From Thioalkalivibrio sp. (GTDB lineage Bacteria > Pseudomonadota > Gammaproteobacteria > Ectothiorhodospirales > Ectothiorhodospiraceae): 5,171 nucleotides of DNA. Below the pieces are notes generated by a model. The model was not told the origin of the DNA. It ran no database searches and saw only the letters and a program-made list of their open reading frames with translations. The translations under genes were made by a program, and so were the position numbers. Below are positions 1 through 5,059 of the stretch, in pieces (position 1 is the first letter of the stretch; each line of letters opens with the position of its first letter). Location of the stretch: positions 1 through 5,171 of the forward strand of contig PWRV01000083.1 in assembly GCA_003563455.1 (NCBI GenBank). Direction: 5' to 3'.

Positions 1-80
1 GTGCAAGGACTGCATCGAATACGGTTATCGAGGATATCGGACCGGTGCCCCTCGGGCTGCATCGACAGCTTGGCGTCATC

Positions 81-776
81 ATGAAGCCTCTTCGTGTCGC
101 GACGTACAACATTCACGCCGGGATCGGCGGCGATGGCCGCTTCGATGCACAGCGTATTGCCGATGTTATCAATGAAATGCGGGCGGATGTCGTGGCGCTT
201 AATGAAGTAGAGTCACACAGCGGTGATCTGGGCGCGCTTGGGGTGCTGGCGGCGGAAACCGGCTTTCGCGCGCTGGCCGGCCCGACCATGCTGCGTGGCG
301 AGGCCACGTACGGCAACGCGCTCCTGACCTGCTGTGAGCTTTCCGGCGTCGATCGTATCGATCTGAGCGTCGCCGGTCGCGAGCCACGCGGGGCACTCGA
401 CGTCGGGATGCAGTGCCGCGGGATGCCGCTCCGGGTTGTCGCCACGCATCTCGGGCTGGCCAGGGCGGAACGCGGGAGACAGATCAGGCAGTTGATGGAT
501 CACCTGGCCCCCGCAGACCTGACGCCGACGGTGTTGATGGGCGACATGAACGAATGGATCCTCTGGAGCAAGCCGCTGAGGCAATTGCACCAGTGGTTCG
601 GCAGGACAGGGGCACCCGCCACGTTCCCGGCGCGTTTCCCACTCTTCGCCCTGGATCGGCTCTGGATCCGGCCCGGAAGCCGCCTGGTCCGTCTGTATCG
701 GCACGCGACTCCGCTCGCCCGAATCGCCTCGGATCACCTGCCGCTGATCGCCGAGATCGATCTTTCCCATCAATGA
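81..776 (+). CDS. Endonuclease/exonuclease/phosphatase (EEP) family hydrolase
   Basis: This is a 231-residue metal-dependent phosphodiesterase-fold protein; members cleave phosphodiester bonds in nucleic acids, phospholipids or inositol phosphates, and the substrate here cannot be told from sequence. The EEP motifs are in order: YNIH with Asn10, NEVE with Glu42, YGNALL at 77-82, RGALDV at 103-108, THLG with His123, GDMNEW with Asp155 and Asn157, LDRLW with Asp192, and the C-terminal SDHLP with Asp218/His219. All expected metal-binding and catalytic positions look present. There is no signal peptide or membrane segment, so it is probably cytoplasmic. I chose ATG 81 because the fold begins at its residue 4 (LRVATYNIH). 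The frame is open back to the window edge and GTG 45 is an alternative start; neither has a convincing ribosome binding site. The start also forms an ATGA overlap with a frame-1 stop at 82-84, so it could be translationally coupled to a gene lying mostly to the left. Family is sure, start moderately sure, substrate unknown. Confidence 0.9.
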   Translation: MKPLRVATYNIHAGIGGDGRFDAQRIADVINEMRADVVALNEVESHSGDLGALGVLAAETGFRALAGPTMLRGEATYGNALLTCCELSGVDRIDLSVAGREPRGALDVGMQCRGMPLRVVATHLGLARAERGRQIRQLMDHLAPADLTPTVLMGDMNEWILWSKPLRQLHQWFGRTGAPATFPARFPLFALDRLWIRPGSRLVRLYRHATPLARIASDHLPLIAEIDLSHQ

Positions 777-784
777 TCGGCCCG

Positions 785-810
785 CACGGACGGGGTCACG
801 GACGGGGTCA
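785..810. repeat. 12-bp tandem repeat, two perfect copies
   Basis: The unit CACGGACGGGGT occurs at 785-796 and again at 797-808, followed by CA, which starts a third copy. The second copy supplies the GGGGTCA that begins the inverted repeat at 804. It lies eight bases after the EEP stop codon. A local duplication by slippage is the simplest explanation. Confidence 0.85.
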
Positions 811-827
811 GGTCTCACATTCAGGCA
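804..827 (+). repeat. GGGGTCAGGTCTCAC repeat, left end of a 770-bp inverted-repeat unit
   Basis: This is the forward copy of the dispersed repeat, beginning GGGGTCAGGTCTCACATTC. It matches the reverse complement of 1550-1573 at 22 of 24 positions (mismatches at the 16th and 20th bases). Bases 806-813 also pair perfectly with 827-834 (GGTCAGGT with ACCTGACC, 13-nt loop), so the transcript leaving the EEP gene could form a hairpin about 30 nt past its stop. There is no T-run directly after it, so it is a weak terminator candidate at most. Repeats of this style are familiar in proteobacterial intergenic regions; the link to a transposase is inference. Confidence 0.75.
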
Positions 828-1013
828 CCTGACCTCGTTTCCCGTTCGGGTATTTTTCGCTCCGCTCGCTTTCCGGAATTGGGGGAATGTACCTAGGCAT
901 CCGCACCACTGTATGCCCTCCGGGGAACCCCATAGGCTTTGGATACATGGAATAAGGCTGGGACGGGCGTCGTTGGCCTGGTTCCCGGTACGAACATCGT
1001 TATCCACGACCAC

Positions 1014-1019
1014 AGGAGG
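1014..1019 (+). promoter_or_regulatory. Strong ribosome binding site for the PRC-barrel gene
   Basis: A perfect AGGAGG lies five bases before ATG 1025. It fixes this start and predicts high translation. Confidence 0.85.
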
Positions 1020-1024
1020 GCCAC

Positions 1025-1492
1025 ATGCAACACTGGAAGACGTTGGTACTGAGCGCGTTCTTGTTTCCGGCGATGGCGTTAGCGCAGCAGGCCGAAGAAG
1101 AAGGCGCACCGCAGGAGCAGTTTCTGACTTCGCTCGATGATGAGCAGGTCATGGCCGGTAATCTGCTGGGCAGTTCGGTGCATGCTGAGATCACCGGTGT
1201 ACACGAGGAGGAAATGGGCGCCCCCGCTGAACCCGGTGTGGCTGTCGGAGAGGAAATAGCCGGTACAGTCGATGAGATCATCCTGGGTCTTGATGGCGAG
1301 ATCGTTGGCGTCGTTGTCGGTGTGGGCGGATTTCTGGGCATCGGCGAACGGGATGTGGCCATCAAATGGGAAGCCATTGATGTTCACCCGGATCCCGAAG
1401 TTCCGGGCGCTTATATCGTGAGGACATATAAGGATCGGCAGGCACTCGAGGATGCGCCGGAGTTCCGCCACGATCGTGATGGCATCTTTTAG
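1025..1492 (+). CDS. Exported acidic PRC-barrel domain protein
   Basis: This 155-residue protein has a Sec signal peptide: Lys5, a hydrophobic stretch at about 6-19, and a likely cleavage site after AMALA at Ala20. The mature protein would be periplasmic. The PRC-barrel (a small beta fold first seen in the photosynthetic reaction centre H subunit) is seen as VMAGNLLGSSV at about 42-52 and then GTVDEIILGLDGEIVGVVVGVGGFLGIGERDVAIKW across 80-115. That second block, especially VGVGGFLGIGERDV, is typical of bacterial stress-type PRC-barrel proteins. An acidic and proline-containing stretch of about 20 residues (58-79) separates the two blocks, where most relatives have only a short turn. The chain is strongly acidic. 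It is monocistronic: AGGAGG ahead, a strong terminator 8 bases after the stop, and inverted repeats on both sides. Exact role is unknown; envelope or stress function is inference. Confidence 0.87.
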   Translation: MQHWKTLVLSAFLFPAMALAQQAEEEGAPQEQFLTSLDDEQVMAGNLLGSSVHAEITGVHEEEMGAPAEPGVAVGEEIAGTVDEIILGLDGEIVGVVVGVGGFLGIGERDVAIKWEAIDVHPDPEVPGAYIVRTYKDRQALEDAPEFRHDRDGIF

Positions 1493-1499
1493 TCGCCCT

Positions 1500-1536
1500 G
1501 CGTCATAGGGCCGGCCTGAGCCGTGCCCTATGACGC
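1500..1536 (+). terminator. Rho-independent terminator of the PRC-barrel gene
   Basis: A perfect 12-bp stem pairs 1500-1511 (GCGTCATAGGGC) with 1525-1536. The enclosed bases fold further: CGGC at 1512-1515 pairs with GCCG at 1520-1523 around a CTGA tetraloop, leaving T1524 as a single bulge. That makes a 16-bp hairpin. Only three T residues follow, so the tail is short, but the stem is very stable and starts eight bases past the stop codon. The reverse strand has no T-run, so it should act for the + strand gene. Confidence 0.8.
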
Positions 1537-1549
1537 TTTGAGGCACTCC

Positions 1550-1573
1550 TGCCGGAAGGTGAGACCTGACCCC
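1550..1573 (-). repeat. GGGGTCAGGTCTCAC repeat, right end of the 770-bp unit
   Basis: Read on the minus strand this begins GGGGTCAGGTCTCACCTTC and matches 804-827 at 22 of 24 positions. It lies between the terminator of the PRC-barrel gene and the 3' end of the PAP2 phosphatase gene. Confidence 0.75.
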
Positions 1574-1592
1574 CGAGGTCCCTCCCGGCTGG

Positions 1593-1618
1593 GACTGCCC
1601 CAGGCCGACGGCAGTCGG
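1593..1618. other. Overlapping stem-loops beyond the PAP2 gene 3' end
   Basis: GACTGCC at 1593-1599 pairs with GGCAGTC at 1610-1616 (7 bp, 10-nt loop). A competing stem, CCGAC at 1605-1609 with GTCGG at 1614-1618 around GGCA, uses part of the same arm, so the two exclude each other. They lie about 8-30 bases after the minus-strand PAP2 stop and could stop or protect its transcript. There is no T-run on the minus strand, so a classical intrinsic terminator is not supported. Confidence 0.4.
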
Positions 1619-1625
1619 TTCCGCA

Positions 1626-2351
1626 TCAAGGCCCCCCGGACCCGGATCTTTGCAGCCGGGCATCAAGCTGCCAGAAAAGCAGGGCCCAGGCTAAGCCGAA
1701 TGCCCAGCCGGCGAGTACGTCGGTGGGCCAGTGCACGCCCAGATAAACCCGGCTGACGCCTACCAGCAAAGCAAGCGACGCCGCGAAACCGTACGCGAGG
1801 TGCTGTGTCGCCGGGGTGGCCTGTCCCCGGAGCAACACCATGGCGAGCGTGAGGTAGACGATCGTGGAGAGCATCGCGTGCCCGCTCGGGAAGCTCGCCG
1901 TGTAGACGGTAGTCAGATGCTCCACGACATCGGGCCGCGGCCGCGCCAGCGCCAGTTTCAGCAGGTGATTCGCCACGATGCCGCTGCCGTACGCCAGGGC
2001 GAGCACCATGGCCTGGCGGCGCCGGTGCGTCAGCAGGAGAAACACGGTGGCCGCGAACACCAGCGTGACGAGCACGCCGTGGCTGCCCAGCGCGGTAAAA
2101 TCACGCACCGTCTCTTCCAGCCAGCCGGGTCCAAGCGGCTCAGCGGGTCTTTCGGGGCTGCGAAAGGCCAGGAGCCACTGTGCCTCAAGGGCTGCTGTTT
2201 CCACTCGCCGGACGATCCACGCCAGAATCACAAAGAGGAAGAATGCGAAGATCGTCGTGATCCATGCCGCTTTGACACTGATGCCAGTCTGACCGGGCTC
2301 CCGGGACGCCGACTCCGGCGGTCTTGACGGAGGTTTCGGATCTTCGATCAT
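1626..2351 (-). CDS. PAP2-family membrane phosphatase
   Basis: This 241-residue integral membrane protein belongs to the phosphatidic acid phosphatase type 2 family. Members remove phosphate from lipid substrates such as phosphatidic acid, phosphatidylglycerophosphate or undecaprenyl pyrophosphate; which one applies here is not decidable. The three-part active site is complete: KX6RP at Lys132-Arg139-Pro140, PSGH at 155-158, and SRX5HX3D at Ser200-Arg201-His207-Asp211. Hydrophobic segments lie at about 29-47, 92-108, 114-131, 160-174, 184-200 and 211-228, giving the usual six helices with the active site on the outer face. The first 28 residues are polar and proline-rich. ATG 2351 is chosen because the frame further upstream reads unlike protein and has no hydrophobic or family signal. 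No clear Shine-Dalgarno precedes it. It is divergent from yaiI across a 91-bp gap holding a repeat copy. Confidence 0.9.
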   Translation of the reverse strand: MIEDPKPPSRPPESASREPGQTGISVKAAWITTIFAFFLFVILAWIVRRVETAALEAQWLLAFRSPERPAEPLGPGWLEETVRDFTALGSHGVLVTLVFAATVFLLLTHRRRQAMVLALAYGSGIVANHLLKLALARPRPDVVEHLTTVYTASFPSGHAMLSTIVYLTLAMVLLRGQATPATQHLAYGFAASLALLVGVSRVYLGVHWPTDVLAGWAFGLAWALLFWQLDARLQRSGSGGP

Positions 2352-2393
2352 GGCTGCACTGTAAGATACCCGGGTCTCTGATGCGCAGCTGAC

Positions 2394-2419
2394 GAGACCT
2401 GACCCCTTTCTCTTGGGGT
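2394..2419 (-). repeat. Solo GGGGTCAGGTCTC repeat in the divergent promoter region
   Basis: Minus-strand bases 2406 to 2394 read GGGGTCAGGTCTC, the same 13-base core as the other copies, and then diverge. No opposed partner lies nearby. GAGACC at 2394-2399 can pair with GGTCTC at 2373-2378, and ACCCC at 2402-2406 with GGGGT at 2415-2419, so the copy sits within possible hairpins on both sides. It occupies the gap from which both the PAP2 gene and yaiI must be transcribed. Confidence 0.65.
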
Positions 2420-2432
2420 AAATCAATGTCAT

Positions 2433-2436
2433 GGAG
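2433..2436 (+). promoter_or_regulatory. Ribosome binding site selecting the yaiI start
   Basis: GGAG lies six bases before ATG 2443. The earlier in-frame ATG at 2431 overlaps this site and has only GGGG at 2415-2418, twelve bases away, so the downstream start is preferred. Confidence 0.65.
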
Positions 2437-2442
2437 CACGCG

Positions 2443-2922
2443 ATGCACATCTGGGTGGATGCCGATGCCTGTCCGGCGGTGATCAGGGACATCCTGTTTC
2501 GGGCGGCGGAGCGCGTGTCGGTGCCGGTTACGTTGGTGGCAAACCAACCCCTGCGGATTCCGCGTTCCCGCCATGTTCGCATGCTGCAGGTTGACCGGGG
2601 ATTTGACGTGGCGGACAACGAAATTGTGGCGCGTCTGCACTCGGGTGATCTGGTGATTACCGCCGACATTCCGTTGGCAGCCGAGGTCATCGCGCGCGGC
2701 GCGCATGCCCTCAACCCGCGGGGCGAGCTCTACAATGCCGATACCATTCGATCACGTCTGGACGTGCGGGACTTCATGGAAGCCCTGCGCGCATCCGGTG
2801 TGGATACCGGCGGACCCTCCACGCTGCATCCGCGCGACCGGCAGGCCTTCGCGAATCAGCTGGATCGCTTTCTGCAGCGCCAGCTGAGGGCAAGGTCATC
2901 TCCGCCCGGCGACACTCTCTGA
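2443..2922 (+). CDS. yaiI: YaiI/YqxD family protein (UPF0178, DUF188)
   Basis: This 159-residue cytoplasmic protein is a full-length member of the widely conserved UPF0178 family, whose biochemical role is not established. The fold is related to PIN/NYN-type nuclease domains, so an RNA- or DNA-directed activity is plausible but unproven. Family motifs are all present: VDADACP at 5-11 with Asp6/Asp8, VANQ at 32-35, FDVADNEI at 54-61, GDLVITADIPLA at 68-79, NPRGE at 91-95, and TGGPSTLHPRDRQAF at 122-136. The aspartates in the first, third and fourth blocks form the likely acidic metal site. E. coli YaiI, as I recall it, begins MTIWVDADACP, which supports starting at ATG 2443 (MHIWVDADACP) rather than four codons earlier. 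Its last ten residues (RSSPPGDTL and neighbours) look like an unstructured tail. Divergent from the PAP2 gene and followed by a hairpin, it is probably a single-gene unit. Confidence 0.93.
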   Translation: MHIWVDADACPAVIRDILFRAAERVSVPVTLVANQPLRIPRSRHVRMLQVDRGFDVADNEIVARLHSGDLVITADIPLAAEVIARGAHALNPRGELYNADTIRSRLDVRDFMEALRASGVDTGGPSTLHPRDRQAFANQLDRFLQRQLRARSSPPGDTL

Positions 2923-2923
2923 T

Positions 2924-2944
2924 GCTGATGGCAACGTCGTCAGC
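2924..2944 (+). terminator. Stem-loop just after yaiI, possible terminator
   Basis: Bases 2924-2932 pair with 2936-2944 in a 9-bp stem (two G-T pairs) around an AAC loop, starting right after the stop codon. It is followed by TTGC, not a T-run, so termination would be weak. A perfect 14-bp palindrome, CAGCTTGCAAGCTG at 2941-2954, overlaps its 3' arm and offers an alternative fold. Confidence 0.4.
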
Positions 2945-2959
2945 TTGCAAGCTGTGAAA

Positions 2960-3084
2960 GGGGTCAGGTCGCACATTCCAACAGCCTTCGTCATTTTTCG
3001 AAATGGGAGGATAGCCGGAAACGGTTCGGGAACGATCGGCCATCCCAACACCTCTGGACGTGCTGGACTGTGAGACCTGATCCC
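2960..3084. mobile_element. 125-bp MITE-like inverted-repeat element
   Basis: The ends are inverted repeats: 2960-2980, beginning GGGGTCAGGTCGCACATTC, against the reverse complement of 3064-3084, agreeing at 18 of 21 positions. No gene fits inside. The interior has a small hairpin CATTT-TTCG-AAATG at 2992-3005, and its ATTTTTCG is also found at 852-859 inside the 770-bp unit. The ends belong to the same repeat family as the copies at 804, 1573 and 2406. I see no clear target-site duplication. It fills most of the gap between convergent yaiI and the dehydrogenase gene. A non-autonomous element or REP-like unit dependent on a transposase elsewhere is inference. Confidence 0.6.
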
Positions 3085-3103
3085 CCCGGTTATGGCCCCC
3101 TGG

Positions 3104-4009
3104 TTACTGGGTGCCCAGGCAGCAAGTCAGCTTTTCCTCCAGGGAATGGGGCGTGATTCCGAGATCGGTGAAGGTGCCGACACCGTTACCGACGACGTTA
3201 TCCTCCTGCATCATCAGTACCTGGTCCCGCGTCAAGGGTGGATTGGGCAGGGGCGTTGCCAGCAGCGCCAGGGTCCGCCACAGAACGAAGGGAACGGGGA
3301 CCAGCGGTCGATGGCGTCCGAGATGCGCGAGCACGCGCTCGACGAGCTCGCGATAGCGGTAGATCCGGGCGCCGCCGAGCTCGAACAGCGATCGCCCCGA
3401 ACCCATGTCGCCGATCCGCTTGGCGACCGCCTGCGCCACGTCGTCGACCAGCACCGGTTGAAGACGGGTTTCGCCGCGCCCGAACAGGGGGATCATCGGC
3501 AGGCGCGAGAGGCGTGCCAGGTTGGCGATCAAGGCATCCCGTGGCCCGAACATCACGCTCGGACGCATGATGATCGCATCCCGGAAAACTGCCCGCACGC
3601 TCTCCTCGCCACGAGCCCGTGCACGCACATAGGCGGACGGCGAGGAAGCGCTGGCGCCGATGCCAGAGATCAATACCAGCTGCCGGATTCCGGCCGCGTG
3701 CGACAGCCGGGCCACCCGCCCGGCACCCTTCACATGGACGGCTTCGAAGCTATTCTTGCCGCCGGATTCCACGTACAGGCTCACAGCATTCACGACGCTG
3801 GTGGCATCCGCCAGTGCCCGTTTGACGCCGCCCTCATCGTGGATGTCGGCGTTGGTCAGTTCGATGACGTCGCCGTCGCTCGCCCAGTCAGGGCGAATCG
3901 GGTGGCGAGCGGCGATGCGCACTCTTCTACCCGAAGTCGCGAGCGCCCGGACGATTCGGCTGCCCAGAAATCCCGTGCCGCCGAAGACTGTGGTGATGTC
4001 GTGGCTCAT
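3104..4009 (-). CDS. Atypical SDR, NDUFA9-like NAD(P)-binding protein
   Basis: This 301-residue protein is an atypical short-chain dehydrogenase/reductase of the type related to the NDUFA9 subunit of respiratory complex I. A Rossmann fold starts at the N-terminus with GGTGFLG (Gly10, Gly13, Gly16), followed by Arg31 and Arg35 after strand 2, which suggests NADP(H). SLYVESGGKNSFEAVHVKGA (78-97) and MRPSVMFGPRD (148-157) are typical of this group. At the usual YxxxK site it reads Tyr127-Val-Arg-Ala-Arg131, so the lysine is replaced by arginine; many NDUFA9-like proteins bind nucleotide without known catalysis. The C-terminal part (about 215-301) is the variable region. ATG 4009 is chosen because the fold starts there and AGGGG lies seven bases upstream (4017-4021); the frame runs further upstream but reads unlike protein. 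It follows the deacylase gene by 93 bp on the same strand. Substrate is unknown; ubiquinone or envelope-lipid metabolism is possible but not shown. Confidence 0.87.
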   Translation of the reverse strand: MSHDITTVFGGTGFLGSRIVRALATSGRRVRIAARHPIRPDWASDGDVIELTNADIHDEGGVKRALADATSVVNAVSLYVESGGKNSFEAVHVKGAGRVARLSHAAGIRQLVLISGIGASASSPSAYVRARARGEESVRAVFRDAIIMRPSVMFGPRDALIANLARLSRLPMIPLFGRGETRLQPVLVDDVAQAVAKRIGDMGSGRSLFELGGARIYRYRELVERVLAHLGRHRPLVPVPFVLWRTLALLATPLPNPPLTRDQVLMMQEDNVVGNGVGTFTDLGITPHSLEEKLTCCLGTQ

Positions 4010-4102
4010 CGTTGGGCCCCTGTACGGGTGGATTCTGACGGCCGCGCCGGGTCCCTGTGGGCTTTTACGCAGCCTGTGCGGAGCGGGCAACCGCGCTGAG
4101 AG

Positions 4103-4573
4103 TCACACGCGCGTGCTGAAGTTTCCGTGCCGCACCTCGCCAAGCAGGGAGCGGAAGGCCTCGCCGCTCAGGCGCACAAGGGACTGGTGGTCGCCACCCT
4201 CGATGAAGACCTCATCCTGGTCGGCGAGGCTGTCGTCAACGAGCATTTCAATGCCGTACGCGGTTCCCAGGGCAGGGACGGCACCGCGCTCGCAGTCGGG
4301 GAAGAGGTCCCGCGTTTCGTCCTCGGTGGAGAGACCGACATGTTCGCCCAGTTCATGGTGCAGACGTCCGAGCTGCAGCCGGCGCGTCGCGGGCAGCGCT
4401 GCCAGCATGTACCGACTGTGATCTTTCAGTACCACGGCCTTTGCAAACTGGTCGCCCGGCACGTGGGCCGCTTCAGCGCTGCGGCTCGCCGATGGGGTAG
4501 TGGGGTGCCTAACCACTTCATACGGAACACTGCGTTCGTCCAGGAAGGACTTCAGTGTGGTTGCAATGGTCAT
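4103..4573 (-). CDS. YbaK/EbsC-type aminoacyl-tRNA deacylase
   Basis: This 156-residue protein consists of one YbaK/ProRS-associated editing domain. Such free-standing domains hydrolyse mischarged tRNAs, for example Cys- or Ala-tRNA(Pro), in the cytoplasm. Visible features are YEVVRHP at 18-24, GDQFAKAVVLKD at 40-51 with Lys45 in the place of the conserved catalytic lysine, YMLAALPA at 55-62, FPDCERGAVPALG at 91-103 with the GxxPxxG loop, and FIEGGDHQSLVRL at 123-135. Length is normal for the family. I cannot tell which mischarged tRNA it acts on. ATG 4573 is preferred because homology begins there and GGAG lies eight bases ahead (4582-4585). The frame stays open without a stop up to TTG 4717, so a 48-residue extension is possible but has no domain signal. 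The next gene on this strand, the dehydrogenase, is 93 bp downstream with no convincing terminator between, so co-transcription is possible. Confidence 0.87.
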   Translation of the reverse strand: MTIATTLKSFLDERSVPYEVVRHPTTPSASRSAEAAHVPGDQFAKAVVLKDHSRYMLAALPATRRLQLGRLHHELGEHVGLSTEDETRDLFPDCERGAVPALGTAYGIEMLVDDSLADQDEVFIEGGDHQSLVRLSGEAFRSLLGEVRHGNFSTRV

Positions 4574-4588
4574 GATGGTATCTCCACG

Positions 4589-4604
4589 AGGGCGATCTCG
4601 CCCT
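4589..4604 (-). promoter_or_regulatory. Hairpin directly upstream of the deacylase ribosome binding site
   Basis: AGGGCGA at 4589-4595 is the perfect inverse of TCGCCCT at 4598-4604, two bases apart. It ends three bases from the GGAG at 4582-4585. In mRNA this would be a 6-bp stem with a four-base loop next to the ribosome binding site; in DNA it would be an operator-like palindrome. Function is inferred. Confidence 0.4.
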
Positions 4605-4820
4605 GCCAATGCGCGTGAGCTTTCCTGATCAACGCCGCCGACGGAGATCGATAATCGCCACCACTTCACCTTTGCGCCCCGAGCAGAACGGGTTTCGGAG
4701 CTAAAGGAGCTCCTCAACCCCGAAAACGCCAGTGAGAACCGAGCGTGATGGTTTGGGGTTCAGGGGGTTGCGGTGGTCCGACCCGACGATTCGGCACGAT
4801 TCGCTGCACAGGACCCTGGC
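4605..4820. other. Intergenic region with inverted and direct repeats, no gene
   Basis: No convincing gene lies between the two minus-strand genes. AACCCC at 4716-4721 can pair with GGGGTT at 4755-4760, extended by AAA/TTT across a one-base bulge. CAACCCC at 4715-4721 can instead pair with GGGGTTG at 4764-4770. These could form the 3' end of the HMA-like transcript. AGGAGCTCCT at 4705-4714 is a perfect 10-bp palindrome. ACGATTCG is repeated at 4786-4793 and 4796-4803. No confident promoter could be placed for the deacylase gene. Confidence 0.4.
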
Positions 4821-5054
4821 CTACATGCCGACCAGTTCGGCTTGGATGCCGCTCTCGGTGACCGTTTCCAGGATTGCGTCCGTGTCGATGGCATCTGGAT
4901 CGTATCCCACCACCAACAGGTGAGGGGTCTCGTCCTGGCTTGATACGGCCACCACACCCTGCAGACCGCGCAGCTTGTCCTCAATTTCCTCGCGATTCTC
5001 GGCATTGAGGGATTCATCGAGATGGATCGTTACGTCCACGACTTTGTCGGTCAT
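4821..5054 (-). CDS. Small acidic HMA-fold protein lacking the metal-binding cysteines
   Basis: This 77-residue protein has the beta-alpha-beta-beta-alpha-beta order of the heavy-metal-associated (ferredoxin-like) fold: VVDVTIHL at 5-12, a helix at about 17-29, LQGVVAVSSQ at 31-40, HLLVVGYDPD at 45-54, a helix at about 57-68, and a last strand near 70-75. The CxxC normally placed after the first strand is absent and the whole protein has no cysteine, so copper-chaperone-like transfer through thiols is unlikely. It has 18 Asp/Glu against 4 Lys/Arg. The GVxxV pattern before strand 3 and the YDPDAID segment before helix 2 are characteristic of HMA relatives. Start ATG 5054 is fixed by AAGGAGG five bases upstream. 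It is probably its own transcription unit. Role is unknown; a protein-interaction or non-thiol metal-binding function is possible. Confidence 0.82.
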   Translation of the reverse strand: MTDKVVDVTIHLDESLNAENREEIEDKLRGLQGVVAVSSQDETPHLLVVGYDPDAIDTDAILETVTESGIQAELVGM

Positions 5055-5059
5055 TGTCG

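Noticed and set aside
922..1003. Sigma-factor promoter for the PRC-barrel gene: GGAAC at 924-928 as an ECF-type -35, or TTGGCC at 973-978 as a sigma-70 -35
   Set aside because: Neither has a convincing -10 at the right distance, so no promoter was called.
213..1109. A 298-codon open frame on the minus strand across the EEP gene and the following gap
   Set aside because: The EEP motifs are complete on the + strand, and the minus frame reads as low-complexity Pro, Arg and Gly sequence typical of an antisense shadow in GC-rich DNA.
1079..1666. A 195-codon open frame on the minus strand across the PRC-barrel gene
   Set aside because: It runs through the terminator hairpin and both flanking regions and is opposite a gene with a signal peptide, AGGAGG site and family match.
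2323..2367. TTGACG at 2323-2328 as a -35 box for yaiI
   Set aside because: The sequence 17 bases later (ATCATG) is a poor -10, and the box lies within the PAP2 coding region.
2352..2714. An N-terminal extension of the PAP2 phosphatase by 121 codons
   Set aside because: It overlaps the yaiI gene on the other strand, crosses the repeat copy and carries no PAP2 or membrane signal; the hydrophobic protein begins at ATG 2351.
3092..4099. A 335-codon open frame on the + strand opposite the dehydrogenase gene
   Set aside because: It mirrors the minus-strand gene, has no recognisable domain, is rich in Arg, Gln, His and Ala, and lacks a ribosome binding site. The minus-strand protein has clear family motifs.
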